Source: Augochlora pura (taxonomy: Eukaryota; Arthropoda; Insecta; Hymenoptera; Halictidae). From it: a DNA stretch of 64,000 bases. The translations under genes were made by a program, and so were the position numbers. Position 1 is the first letter of the stretch. The number at the start of each line of letters is the position of its first letter. The notes beneath the pieces are model-generated. The model was not told where the DNA came from. It searched no databases and saw nothing but the letters and a program-made list of their open reading frames with translations. Shown here in pieces: positions 10,950 through 22,035 of the stretch. The stretch lies in NCBI RefSeq assembly GCF_028453695.1, contig NC_135774.1:5766001-5830000 (forward strand), read 5' to 3'.

Positions 10950-11460
10950 AAGATGTTTCCGAAACATTTGGGTCGCCTCTAATACGATTTTCAGACATTT
11001 TATACGTCCTTCAAACAATAGAGACGACATAAACGTTCTTAAGATTTCTTTCAGTCAGTTGAAATGTATACAGGGTGTCCCAAAAATGTATTTCCGATTG
11101 CGAGACAGAAATGTATCGAATGTGCTAGGGATGTCTCAAATGTCTTAAGGATGTCTTGATGACGTTCTAAAGACGTCTCTAATGCCTGAATGACGTCTAC
11201 ATACGATTCGTATGTCTGAAAAACCATTATAAATATTTAGAATGCCTGAAAGACGTCTGTATAGGATGCCCCAAAAATGTCTCGCAATCGGGAAGAGACG
11301 TATGTAGACGTCATTCAGACATTAGAGACGTCTTTAGAGCGTCATCAAGACATTTGAGACATCCCTAACACATTCGATACATTCCTAAGATATTCGGGAC
11401 ATCCCTAAGGCATTCGATACGTCCCCAAGGATGTCTCGAAGAGTCAGATTCGAGACGTCA
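10950..11460. repeat. GACGTC-type repeat, block 5, with a CAGGGTGTCCC terminus
   Basis: GACGTC words resume after the GA microsatellite. At 11070 a TACAGGGTGTCCCAAAAATG segment appears, partly repeated at about 11258 (GGATGCCCCAAAAATGTC). This resembles the CAGGGTG termini of the other TA-flanked elements in the window. The block contains the long inverted repeat at 11110-11391. Confidence 0.75.
11110..11391. repeat. long imperfect inverted repeat (hairpin)
   Basis: The left arm (about 11110-11214) and right arm (about 11299-11391) are reverse complements over about 95 bases with few mismatches. The left arm carries one extra ~11-bp GACGTC-type unit. The loop is about 85 bases. Both arms are built of the GACGTC word set, so this is a large fold-back within the repeat family. 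Confidence 0.85.
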
Positions 11461-11935
11461 TGAAGAAGACACCTTTAAGCCGGCTTTGTGCTATCTGGCT
11501 AGTATTCCTACACACATTTCGTCCACTCTACTTTGCCGAAAGCGTCGCACTCACGCAATTCAAACTGTTTGCTTGCGGGCCACGTAACAGCGAGTCGTGT
11601 CGCGCGCTGTCGCGGTATAATTTGCAGCGACTATGTAACGCCGGAAGGAAGGAAGCCAGGAAGGAAGGAAGGAAGGAAGGAAGGAAGGATCGTCGATCCC
11701 GCGGCCTTCGAGACGCGGAATCGATATGTTACGCGAGTTATGGGATTGGCTGGTGCCCCGCGGCCTCTACCACTCGTTCCGAACGTTTAATTATCGAAGG
11801 ATTTAACTCTAAGACATTCATTCGACCGGTCGATATAAACGACGACGTGATGCGGGTTTCGAGCGGGCTAACTAGCTTTAAAACTGCAGCGTTGCGCGCC
11901 GCAGACTGGCGGCCACGAGGCGCTTAAATGTAAAC
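11461..11935. other. CpG-rich island with (GGAA)n; ORF rejected
   Basis: This is a CpG-rich segment with a (GGAA)n microsatellite at about 11643-11688. A 155-codon ORF (11460-11927) crosses the microsatellite, which gives a KEGR repeat, and has no recognisable domain. I do not call it a gene, although the part after 11700 is compositionally unlike the repeats. Confidence 0.45.
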
Positions 11936-12360
11936 TACGAATATTCTCGCGTTTCCTTGTGTATAGCTTGTGCAGAATATATAGTGTAATTGTAATATTA
12001 TGTGCCGTATGATATATTATGCTTTAGGGTTATATAATGTAGTAATTGTAATGCAGATTTTATAGTAACTATATTTAATATATCACAGTGTATGGTATAT
12101 ATTATAATATATGGTATATTTAGTTTCATGCACTATAGTAGCTGTAATACTAATTTTATAACTTAATATAAATTTCATGTTTTTCTCTTCTCTGTTTCCT
12201 TAATACATTATCCTATTTCATCACAAGACACTCGTTTCATCTAAATTCAAATATACATTAAATTTAACAATTCTTTCATACTTATTACTTATTATTATTA
12301 ATTATTACAATTACTACATAATTACCATATAATTATGTTAATAATTTGTAACTATTGAGC
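11936..12360. other. AT-rich desert
   Basis: This is AT-rich sequence with TATA/ATTATT words. No coding or repeat-family signal is seen beyond low complexity. Confidence 0.5.
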
Positions 12361-12768
12361 AACGCTATACCACATTATTTCGACTTTATAATACACCCTC
12401 GCGAGCCTCTGTTTCCGCTCTGTACGCCATTGCCGTCTGCCATTGGCGCCGCCTTGCTTTCGCGCAGCGTTACCGCCGCCGCAGCGTTTCGCCACTAAAT
12501 CGGCCAATTTATCGGCGGAACAAACTTCCAACAGGTATACTTCTACGCTTTCAATTATATCCGCGAGGAATCGATGGGAGGGCAAGAACCGCGCCGCGGA
12601 AAAACGTGCGCCGAAATTGAGCAATAAAGACGGATAAAATGTTCGCTGCCTCCACGTGCAAAAACAATGTTCCGGTCGATAGTCGGGGGGCTGAGGAGTT
12701 GAAACGTCAGCTTGCCAGATATTGCTCGAGCGGCGCCGATGGAATCGAGGATAGCCGCAAATGGCTTG
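12361..12768. other. CpG-rich unique island; no gene recognised
   Basis: Opposite-strand ORFs of 90 codons (minus, 12352-12624) and 64 codons (plus, 12443-12637) overlap here, typical of GC-rich sequence. Neither has a recognisable motif. The island stops at a TTAA-bounded element. Confidence 0.4.
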
Positions 12769-13002
12769 TTAACCCTTTGAACTCGAGTGGTGAATCTGCG
12801 ACGACGTCAGAAGTTGCCGCACCATGTTCGCATTGTTAAATTTCTAGTCGTTAAATTATCAAACACCAGAAGTTTTCTGTAAGTGTTTGATTTCCTATGT
12901 CTTACATAACACTGAATATATAATTTAATAAAAATTAAATAATATGGTTGAAAGAAGTGTCTTCGTTTGGGAGTTGAAATAGTTTCGAGTGCAAAGGGTT
13001 TA
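12769..13002. mobile_element. piggyBac-type MITE (CCCTTTGCACTCGA-like TIR)
   Basis: The left end is TTAACCCTTTGAACTCGA. The right end is TCGAGTGCAAAGGGTTTA, its near reverse complement, with the terminal TTAA mutated to TTTA. The size is 234 bp and the interior is noncoding. The terminal CCCTTTGCA type is characteristic of piggyBac-like elements. The right flank is a GACGTC-type repeat (TTAAGACGATAGGGACGTC). Confidence 0.8.
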
Positions 13003-13800
13003 TTAAGACGATAGGGACGTCTTTAAGATGGTTTTAAGACGTATATAAAACATTCAAAAGCCGAATTGAGAGAACCATGAAACATTCAAAAGATATCCAC
13101 GAGACATCTATAAAACGTCCTTAAGTCGTTCAAAAGAAATCGAAAATACGTTGTTAAAACGTGTAGAAGACGTTCGTCAGAAGACTAAAAGACGTCTATT
13201 ACAAGGCAAAAAGGCTTCCACAAGAAGAATAAGATATTCACAGAAGGTCCATCGGAAGTTTGAAAGATGCCTAAAAGACGTTCTTAAGATGTCCACATAA
13301 CAAAACTAGAAATTGTCTATAAGAAAACTAAAAGGCATCCATGAGAAGAACAAAAGACATCCATAACATGTTCCCCCGGGCTTACAAGGAAGGCCCGGGG
13401 GTGACAGAAAAGACATCCATAACACATTCATAACACATCCATAATACATCCATAAGACATCCACAGAAAGTTCAAAAGAAGCCTAAAAGACGTTCATAAG
13501 ACATCCATAAGACGTTCACAAGATGTCTAGACGCGTAAAAGGAATCCTTCAGATGTTAGAAAACGTCCATAAGACGTTGTTAAAACATTTAAAAGACGTC
13601 TCTAAGGCACCCATAAAACGTCCATCGCATATTTAAAAGATGACAGTAAGTTGTGTAAAAGACGTCCTTAAGACGTCTAAAAGATGTCTTTTAAACGTCT
13701 TGTGGTCGTCTTTTATATCTCTTAAGGAAGTCGTGATTCGTTACACAGAACATTTCTAAGATATTTCTAGGATGTTCATAGAATATCCGAGATATTCATT
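13003..13800. repeat. GACGTC-type repeat, block 6
   Basis: This is a long array of AAAAGACGTCC, CATAAGACATCC and AACGTTCA words. It contains a GC-rich hairpin at 13373-13401 and, near 13751, the shared module (TTACACAGAACATTTCTAAG) found in many other blocks. Confidence 0.85.
13373..13401. repeat. CCCCCGGGC hairpin inside an AT-rich repeat
   Basis: CCCCCGGGCTT and AAGGCCCGGGGG form an almost perfect inverted repeat around a 6-base loop. Its pure G/C stem stands out in the otherwise AT-rich GACGTC block and may be a tiny insertion. Its role is unknown. Confidence 0.85.
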
Positions 13801-13835
13801 ACGACATTTAGATAAATATTAATGTTTAGTATTTA

Positions 13836-14080
13836 ATAATAATGGTAAATTCAGTATAAGCATATCACGATTTTATTGATATTTTTATGATCTTTTAGTT
13901 TTGATAATATATTTTTTTGATATATTATTCTGATATATTACCATATTATATAATATATTAATTATATATATTATATAATAATAAATATATAATATAATAA
14001 TAATATATATACTCAGAAATTATAAAAATATTGAAAATATCATGTTATGCTTATACTGAATTCACCATTATTATTATTAT
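13836..14080. mobile_element. AT-rich MITE with ~60-bp terminal inverted repeats
   Basis: The left arm starts AATAATGGTAAATTCAGTAT and continues through AAGCATATCACGAT. The right arm ends with the reverse complement (ATGCTTATACTGAATTCACC). The arms match for about 60 bases with a few differences. The centre (13915-14015) is TA-rich and noncoding. Exact ends are blurred by the surrounding ATT repeats. Confidence 0.75.
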
Positions 14081-14280
14081 ATAATATATACATAATTTAA
14101 TATTGTGTTATTATTATAGTATAATATAATTACATTATACTATTAGCACTATATTTCTATTATAATATTACACTATTATATACTAATTATACATTATTGT
14201 ACTATATTACCACTACTTCTATAATAGGTTTCACTACATTAGCCCACGATTACACAACATATTTACACACCGACATCTTC
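14081..14280. other. AT-rich low-complexity sequence
   Basis: This contains imperfect TATTATA/ACTATTA words and nothing else recognisable. Confidence 0.55.
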
Positions 14281-14835
14281 CTTTTCAATTCCATCGATTT
14301 TTCAATTTCACCGCGTAATCGCTTAAACAACGGAATACTAATTTCGTCCAGGCAGGCGTACCTGTAATTTCCTGAATTGGCCGGTGTCTCTCCGCGCCTC
14401 CCTGCCGCCGCTGCCCCCACCTCCCTTCACCGTCGATTCCCTCCACCGTCAGCCCCTAACGGCCCGCTGTTGCACCGGTCGACACTTTTTCACGGCGGCG
14501 AACCCGGTAATTTCCATTCCGGCTGGAAATTGCGCGACAAGGTTCGCGCACACGCTCGCGGAAACTATCGGACGCGACGACACCGCGTGAAATTCATTAG
14601 CGCGTCGCCGGGGCCGCGTTTGATTCGGACAGGGGACGTGTCGTCGGAATTGTTGCGGTGCCCGTTTCAAAATTGATAGTCCGCCCCTGGGACGCCGGCG
14701 ATCGACTCTACACGGCGCCGTGCGCCGGATTGACAGCGCTCCGGCGAAGACCAGTGTCAAATTGGCCGCGATCGGTGCTCGATTGACTTTTCTACAGTTT
14801 TCAGGTGTGTGTGCTCTGAGTCGGGGGTGGAAAAA
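14281..14835. other. GC-rich unique island; no gene recognised
   Basis: This is one of the most CpG-rich segments of the window. Overlapping ORFs of 68-103 codons lie on both strands (14377-14676 plus, 14449-14760 minus), rich in P, R and A, as expected by chance in GC-rich DNA. No domain is recognised. A promoter or first-exon region is possible but unproven. Confidence 0.4.
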
Positions 14836-14899
14836 GGATCGTGGTTAGGCTGCGGCTTGTATTATTGGCAGTAGCAGGTAATAGAAGCATTATTATTCA

Positions 14900-14990
14900 T
14901 TTATTGCTTTTTTTATATTTATTTATGTGCATTTATTTACTTACGTACATACGTATTTATTTATTTATTTATTTATTTATATATTTATGG
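14900..14990 (+). repeat. (TTTA)n microsatellite
   Basis: TTTA/TATT simple repeats, best ordered at about 14956-14982, interrupted by TACGTACATACG. The hydrophobic ORF over it is an artefact. Confidence 0.9.
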
Positions 14991-15119
14991 GTGTATATAT
15001 TTATTGTTGCAGCAATAAATTGAACGAGGTTTTTACGGTAGATTTTGTACATTATAAGGAATAGTTGTTAGAAATGAATTCTTAGATTTTTATGTTCGTT
15101 AAGAATTTATTAATAGTTC

Positions 15120-16010
15120 GTTGCTAACAATTGCTATTGTAAAGTGATGTGTCATGGACGTCAATAAGAAGTTGGTGAAACATCCAAATAACGCCGTTAA
15201 GACCTTAAAAAGACGTCCAACTATGAACGTCATTAAGAAGTTGGCAAGACGTCCAATTATGGACGTCATTAAGAGGTTGGAAAGACGTCCAATTCGGGAC
15301 GTCATTAAGAAGTTAGTAAGATGTCCAAATATGGACGTCGTTAAAATGTTAAAAAGACGTCCAATTCGGGATGTCGACAGCCCAAAACAAGCGTCTGTTA
15401 GACGTTTACGAGACATATTGATGTGTCACACGGATCATTTCTAAGTTGTCCGTAGGATATTCAAGATGTCGGATATTAGGACGCCCTGAATGTCCTACAC
15501 AACACGTCTAATAAGACGAACATAATGCGTATACTTTAGGTCTGAACGTCTTACGCTTGAAAGTGAAAGTCGTTCTATTATAGTTAAGACGTCCTATTGC
15601 AGACAATAAAGGGATATTTAATTTCGGACGTCATGAAAATTACTCAAAGGACATCCAAAATGGACGCTATTAAGAAGCTGAAAGATATTCACTTAGAAAC
15701 GTCGAATTACGATCGCCATTAAGGAGATGGAAAGATGTCCAATTAGTGACGTCATTAAGATATTAGAAAGACGTTCAAATATGGACGTCGTTAACACGAT
15801 AAAGAGACATCCAATTCGAGATGACGACATTCTAAAACAAATGTTTTAAAGTTGTCTAAAAAACATATTAATTTTTAACACAGGACGTTTCTGGAATGTT
15901 CATAAGACATTGGAGACGTCTGAAAGACATCCATAAGACGATATGTATAAATCTTACAAAAGACGTCCATAGAATGCCTTTTAGAGGATGTCTCTTAGAA
16001 AATAAAGTCC
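15120..16010. repeat. GACGTC-type repeat, block 7
   Basis: This block contains the ordered 36-bp array (15152-15375), then more degenerate GACGTC words. Two copies of the shared module occur, the clearest near 15880 (ACACAGGACGTTTCTGGAATG). Confidence 0.85.
15152..15375. repeat. 36-bp tandem array, open on both strands
   Basis: About six copies of a 36-bp unit (GGACGTCATTAAGAAGTTGG, then AAAGACGTCCAATTNNG) run head to tail. Each unit carries inverted GGACGTC and GACGTCC words about 16 bases apart, so each can form a small hairpin. Because 36 is a multiple of three, the array stays open on both strands (15154-15444 plus, 15099-15416 minus) and encodes 12-residue repeats either way. I treat these ORFs as a by-product, not genes. 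Confidence 0.88.
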
Positions 16011-16430
16011 ATTTTTCATTTAAACAAAACTTGCTATTTTAGACAATCCTAATTATAGCTCATTTTGCAATCTGCCTTTTTGCTACTCCCATCCAACAGT
16101 TGTCACAATGTGATATCATTTTACGCTTGTTGTTACTAGAAAAATATTCACCGGAATATTTTTAGGTGTACTATTAATTATTACAAAATTCAAATGTTTC
16201 GTTGCTTGTTCAACAAATGCCTTCAGCGCTCTCTTATTGCAAAACGATTATCATTTATTTAGAAATAAAACGAAGATTATAAAATATAGAATATTATAAA
16301 TATTATATAGTTGTCGAATAATACATATTAAATTTTTCAACTGACTTATCACGTCTTAATCAATATATATACAATATACAATATTTTATTTTGTTTATTC
16401 TCGAATAAAGAAAATTATTGTTTGACAAGC
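16011..16430. other. AT-rich desert
   Basis: This is AT-rich non-repetitive sequence. No coding signal is recognised. Confidence 0.5.
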
Positions 16431-16905
16431 ATAAAACCAATTACGCCTAAAATATCGCAAGCAACAAATTACATAGTTAATTGGATCCGGAAGCAGAGAA
16501 AGGGCACAGTAACTGGTTCCGCTGCCCTAATAATTCACAATTCGACATTATTAACCAGGATTTACAACGTGGATCGCAACATGAACCGATTAATTTCGAC
16601 AAGAATTAGCCGACCCGGGGATTCCGTTGAAATCTCGCGTAAATTAGCCGAGTCCGCTGATCAGCCAATGGCGTGACCGCGCGGTGCGGAGGCGACGGAG
16701 ACGGCAGGTGTCGATAATAGGCCGATATTCTTAAAGTATTAAGCGTCGAGAGTGGAAATTGATGTCCGATAAATTCGAAACACGTCCCGAGGCACTTTCC
16801 AGCAATTCGCGGCCATTTTTTCGCGCGATATCGATAGCATGATTAAAGTAATTAGGAGCGGCTTCGCGTTACCGGCGCTGCTCCTGTTTTATTAAAAATG
16901 ACGCG
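16431..16905. other. CpG-rich unique island; no gene recognised
   Basis: This is balanced composition with one 84-codon plus-strand ORF (16422-16676) that has no recognisable motif. It is followed by CpG-rich sequence (GGCGACGGAGACGGCAGG) without coding evidence. Confidence 0.4.
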
Positions 16906-17565
16906 TTTAATAAATATCGGAAGATGTCTGATAGGCGATAATGAAACACTTTGCGAGCAAAACGTGTTCGATATTTTAAAGAGTAAGTTTTGTTGATCCC
17001 TGCGATTCGGAAGATTGTTCTTTTAACCATTTTATTAGCCGAATTATTTTTGTTCGAATATTTCAATGTTTTGAGATTTGTTAAATTTATGAGGTTTGTT
17101 ATATCAATTTTATGATAGTGACTGTTTGTATTTCATTACAGCATTAATTAACGTATTTCAAATTATGCTTTTTATTAATATCTAGATAATAATTGTAATT
17201 TACGGTATTTGTTAATAATTATATTTGTGTTTTATAGACATTCTGAATTTTTGTACTATTTTGTAATTCCTTTTACGAGTATGTATTTTATCTATTCTTT
17301 GATTAAAATACTGATAAAAATATATATACTGATAAAATATATAATGATAAAAGCACTATAGTAAACTATAATACACATACAATAATATATTGAAACATTT
17401 ACGTAGCATATTATACTATACTGAATATACTATAATAAATATACTATATTGTACTACAATACAAATGCTGTATTATACTATGTCATATTGTACTATATGC
17501 ACTACGTGATACTGTATTATACATACTATTTTATACTATAATATCTATAACAAATCATATTATAA
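16906..17565. other. AT-rich desert
   Basis: This is increasingly AT-rich sequence ending in degenerate TATACTATA repeats (17330-17565). Confidence 0.5.
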
Positions 17566-17920
17566 TATGTATACTATATTATACTATAATATATATAATA
17601 CAGTATGCTGTAACGTATATAATACATTATACAACAATAAATACACAATATTGTACTATAATATATATAAGACAGTATGCTGTAACGCATATAATACATT
17701 ATACAACAATAAATACACAATGTTGTACTATAATATAATTGCTATATTATATTACAACATATGTCCATATGTAATATATAATATATGTCCATATATAACA
17801 TGCTGAAAACCATATAATATTACAATAAGTATACTATATTAGACTATAATACATATACTACATTGTGTCATAACATACACAATATACTACACTATAAGTA
17901 TGCTATATCGTATTGTAACA
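17566..17920. repeat. 72-bp AT-rich tandem repeat and flanks
   Basis: Two nearly identical 72-bp units start at 17583 and 17655, each containing CAGTATGCTGTAACG and ACAACAATAAATACACAA. Degenerate ACTATAATATA continuations lie on each side. The Y/N-rich ORF at 17567-17806 is a by-product. Confidence 0.88.
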
Positions 17921-18000
17921 TAAATGTCCGCAAGATTCGATGGAAAGGTTTGATAAAGCGCAAAAAAACAATTACATGAAGCACGAGTTTCCCTTCATGC

Positions 18001-18018
18001 ACGCTCTCTCTCTCCCTC

Positions 18019-18069
<51 letters not shown>

Positions 18070-18078
18070 TTCCCTCGA
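18001..18078 (+). repeat. (CT)n polypyrimidine microsatellite
   Basis: CT repeats with occasional CCC and TTT interruptions. ORFs on either strand are low-complexity L/S or R/E artefacts. Confidence 0.95.
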
Positions 18079-18079
18079 G

Positions 18080-18540
18080 AAAAATAGAACGATGCCATTC
18101 GATCCAGAAAATCCCGATGATGCGAACGAAAGGGTTTGCGAGGCGTACCAGCGGATTTCCAAAGCGAGATCGCGAGGATTGGTGCGCTGGAAACCGGCGA
18201 ACAATTCTAGGGTGGCTATGGGGATGGTGGCATGGCGTTGGACTCGGAAACGGCGCGGTTATTTGAGTTCCAATTTGCGTTTAATAATTGCATTCGATTA
18301 ATATTCATTGGAATGCAAAGCGGTCCTGTAAAACGGTAAATTCAGCGCGGCGTGTGATCTACGCGCACACTTCTCTGTACAGGGTGGTGTCCTCCGAAGG
18401 AGCGACGTCCTGGAATTGCACGTGACATCCGAACATCTCGGTAGGCAGGGTGCTGTTTAGTTAACGCGTTGTTCATAATTATTTAATAATGCGGTCCGAG
18501 TGTTACTGCAAAGTACGTTTTGTTGGGATGCAATATGCGA
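18080..18540. other. unique island; no gene recognised
   Basis: This is CpG-rich sequence after the CT tract. At 18378 TACAGGGTGGTGTCC resembles a CAGGGTG element terminus, but no matching right end is convincing. Confidence 0.4.
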
Positions 18541-18665
18541 TGTGTAGATATATAGATGTATTATTATATTATTATTATTATATTACTATATTATTATATT
18601 ATAATTATATTACCATATTATTATTTTGTTATTATATTAGAAATATTTATATATCTATATCCCAA
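18541..18665. repeat. (ATT)n-like AT repeat
   Basis: Imperfect TATTATATTATTATT simple repeats. Confidence 0.8.
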
Positions 18666-19115
18666 TAAGCACAGGGCATTTAAAGCCGTTCATTTTAAGT
18701 CTGTATACCTTATGCCATAAAATGGATGTCTTTATAACGTCTTATTTTAGTTGTTTAAAGGATGTTTACAGAACGTGATGTCTTAAAACGCCGTTTTAGA
18801 TCTGAACGTCTTACACTCTAAAATAGATTTTTTTAAAACGTCTTATCTTAGACGCTTAAAGATCGCTTATAGCATTTGACGTATTAAAGATGTCCACTTT
18901 AGATGTGAACATTGTACGCTATAAAATGGATATCTTTCAAACATCTTATTTTAAAAGTTTAAGAAACGTTTTAAAAATGTTTAAGAAATGTGTAAAAATT
19001 GATTTGTAATATAGTACCTTTCAGGCCATTACTAGGCCATTAAGAAGACATTACGGATGTCTTTAAGATATTCGAATATGTTCAAGATATTGGGGACGTT
19101 TTTAAAACATACGGC
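18666..19115. repeat. GACGTC-type repeat, block 8
   Basis: The words here are AAAATGGATGTCTTT, AACGTCTTATTTTAG and TTTAAGATATTCG. This is the variant in which AAAATGGA(C/T)GTC and 'GAACGTCTTACACTCTAAAA' alternate, as in blocks at 34.5, 36 and 26 kb. Confidence 0.8.
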
Positions 19116-19129
19116 ATGAATAATAAAAA

Positions 19130-19640
19130 AAAACATTAGATTAAGAACAATGTACAATTCCTAATACTTTAAAGTAAGATATTCTCCAGTAATGTTATTT
19201 AATTTTTACAGAAAATTATAAACAATCGACTGTAAGAAAATAAATATCACGTTGCCTCGAAATGTTCAAACTGCACAAAATTTCATTTAACAAAAATCAC
19301 GTATATAATAATTATTTTCAAACTATCGAACAATGTGCGTATTTTGCAAACAAATAATAAAACAAGATATTGCGAAATATTCGATATCATGACATTACTC
19401 TTCTTCCAATAAAATAACATACAATTCCCGACAATTTAAAATAGAAAATATTTTTATTAACATTAATTACTTTTTAAAAAATACTAAAAGCAATAACTAT
19501 AAAAAGAAATTAATACCACGTTGCCGCGAAATATTCAAACTGCACAAAATTCCATTCTACAAAAGTCCAATATACATTTCAATGAAATATATTTTTAACA
19601 GGCATATATTTAAATCTATATTTTGAAGAAAATTTCTATT
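19130..19640. repeat. ~280-bp degenerate tandem duplication
   Basis: Segments around 19150-19310 and 19430-19580 correspond. Both contain ACAATTCC, then a TTAATTTTTA region, then CACGTTGCC(T/G)CGAAAT, TTCAAACTGCACAAAAT and TTCATT. The two copies have diverged. The origin is unknown. Confidence 0.7.
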
Positions 19641-20040
19641 ACATAATGCTCACATTGAAAAACCAGTTGGTTTCGTTTTGCAACACTTTCTAGAACCCTC
19701 GGTGGTTTCTGGGTACTCCATCGCGCCGATTTAAATTGGACACCCCGTGTGCACTTATATTTACATAGGATTTCAGCCCGGAGCCGCGCTTTTTACCGTC
19801 CACCCCCCGCAATCGTGGCCCGAGAGCGGGTAATACATCCTATTCCTTTCCGCTTCCGCCACTTTTTACGCGGAGACTAATGGGTTTCGACCATCGGGAT
19901 ACTCCACGTGATTTATTCATGGAGACGCATCGACGAGCAGCCCCGAAGACGTCGCACGACGCAACTCTTGACCTAGGAACACCCAACAAATTAACCATTT
20001 GCGCTATAACGGTGGCTGAAATTGTTAAGCGAGGTTCCAA
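19641..20040. other. CpG-rich unique island; no gene recognised
   Basis: This is balanced composition with opposite-strand ORFs of about 66-73 codons (19840-20101) that have no recognisable motif. GGACACCCCGTGTGCAC at 19739 may be a decayed transposon end. Confidence 0.4.
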
Positions 20041-20230
20041 GATAAATTGTATATTTTTTGTGTATTTTTATATATTTTGTATATATTTTTCTTATGTTTG
20101 ATATATTCTTTATATATTTTATATTTATTTTATGTGTTTTATGGATGATATTTTTATATTTTTATGTTTTATATGCTTTTTAGATATTTTATATTCTAAT
20201 GTAGTTACAGTTTGGATTTATGTAATTCTT
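20041..20230. other. TTTTATAT-rich tract
   Basis: Low-complexity T/A sequence of the type TTTTATATATTTTG. Confidence 0.6.
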
Positions 20231-20234
20231 GGAA

Positions 20235-20720
20235 TTGTAACCACAGTCAGAGGAGATTCAGTTCGAAATATATGTTGTTAATAATATGATAATAGACAAT
20301 TTATGTGTTTTACATATTTTATACATATGAAATCTATGTTTCTATGTTTTTATTTCGTCAAAATTTCGATTTAAAAAACTCTTAAATTCTACGCTCTTGT
20401 ACGAGTCACAGAAGACTCAGTATCAATTACATTATATTAATAATATAATAATAAGACATTTGTAAGTTTTATATATTTTTCACATATTACATTTACATTT
20501 CCATATTTTCATATCATAATAATTGAGATTTACACAATTCCTACAATTCTACTCTCTTGTACAAGTCACAGCTAACTGAATTTCAATTCTATATTATTAG
20601 TAATGTAGTAATGGATAATTTATATGTTTTATATATTTTATACATATTTTCACCCTCTTTCACGAGTCACAAAAGACTCAACATTAATTCTATCTTATTA
20701 ATAATGCAACAATAGATAGT
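20235..20720. repeat. ~160-bp AT-rich tandem repeat
   Basis: A unit containing CTCTTGTACGAGTCACAGAA, then ACTCA, then ATTATTAATAAT and TTTATATATTTT recurs at about 20236, 20393, 20557 and 20661. Spacings are about 160 bp for the first three and shorter for the last. Copies are diverged. It is noncoding. Confidence 0.75.
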
Positions 20721-21180
20721 TACACAATGCCAATAACATAATAACACCTAATTAAACAATATTAAGAACACAATAAACGATCACATAATAATTACATAAC
20801 ACAACAAATAAATTATGCGTAAATTCAATAATACCGCAGGGGGTTGAAACGAGTCGCGATTTCGACAGGCGCGCGAGATCGGTGTATCAATGTTCGATTA
20901 ACACAGTCACGTGATCCATCATTTGGCCCCCGTGTTGTCGGATTTACTCGCTGCGATAGAAATGTTTGCTTTCGACAGCTAGCTTCGGTAGAAGAAAGCT
21001 TTTAGCCCCGCGAGACACGGGGCTCTCTGTCAACATTATGTTCCTCTGACTAGCTTGATAGACAAGCGGACGATTAATGACGCAGTTGGTTGTTTCTATG
21101 ACTTATATTAACGCAATGTGGGCGGCTTAGTATCGTACGGCGGACTTTGCTGATATCTTAAAGAAAGAGTTGATTCGAAT
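20721..21180. other. AT-rich then CpG-rich island; no gene recognised
   Basis: AT-rich sequence to 20835 is followed by a CpG-rich island (20836-21180) with no long ORF. It includes TAGCCCCGCGAGACACGGGGCT at 21003-21024, an imperfect GC hairpin. No function can be assigned. Confidence 0.4.
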
Positions 21181-22035
21181 TTTCTATGTCAATAATTAAT
21201 TTTACTAAACAGATCTCAGGATGCATAGTTATAACTTTTTAACAATTAGCGATATTGCAATATAATTTACATTAAAAATAATTGAAAAATAGCACGTTTA
21301 ACTGGTTACAGTTTAAATTTTTTCGCATTTGTTAAAGAATAAATTTTAAACAAATTTTTGTTGATATTTTTTATTTGGAAGAAAATTTTTTATATATGAT
21401 TTTATTTATATTGTATATTGTATATTTATATTATATTTATATTGCATAAGTTTAACGATTTATGTGACGCGGTTTATGGAATAGCGCGCTCGGGGATTGC
21501 TGTGAGAGATCCGCGACGCGGTTGACTTTAAACTATCATCACTTAAAGAGTATTTGTTAGAAGGACAAGGTCTTTTCTAGGTTGTTTAATAGAAGGAATA
21601 TAGAAAATAATCATTTTTGTTAGAACACGGAGATTCTTGGGTTTCAATAGTTATTGTCTATCGAATATGAGGAATTATCTTCAGCTTGTCACATTTTTCC
21701 TCAATTTTCTTTTTTTAATTGACGTTATTTTCCCTATATATTATTGTTAGCAATGATTCAAAAAATATATCATTTTATATTAGAAAGGTGCGATTGTTAT
21801 AATATCATAAAACTCAGCGAAAATATGCAACGCGACGAGAAGAATACCTCGAAGAAGTCGAGGAGTTTCATCGGTCATTAATTTCTTCATTTCCGAGGTT
21901 CGTACACTTTGTTATTCAATAGTAAATATTCAATAAAAAATATTGAATATCGAATATAAAATTCTGAACTTTATATGATCATAGTGACTGGAGTATTTAT
22001 TCAATTTTGTACACGGATATATTTAATAAAATAAT
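21181..22035. other. AT-rich desert
   Basis: AT-rich sequence with a TATTTATATTATA tract near 21400-21450. No coding or repeat-family signal is recognised. Confidence 0.5.

Noticed and set aside
11460..11927. 155-codon plus ORF
   Set aside because: It translates the (GGAA)n microsatellite and GACGTC flank, with no recognised domain.
15099..15444. 105-codon minus and 96-codon plus ORFs with 12-residue repeats
   Set aside because: Both follow automatically from a 36-bp tandem repeat lacking stops; there is no independent coding evidence.
18378..19755. Possible 1.4-kb element between TACAGGGTGGTGTCC and GGACACCCCGTGTG
   Set aside because: The two ends match for only a few bases and GACGTC repeats plus an unrelated tandem duplication lie between, so no single element can be supported.
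21003..21024. AGCCCCGCGAGACACGGGGCT hairpin as a terminator or RNA gene
   Set aside because: It is a lone short hairpin in eukaryotic DNA with no neighbouring gene; chance or a minor scar is more likely.
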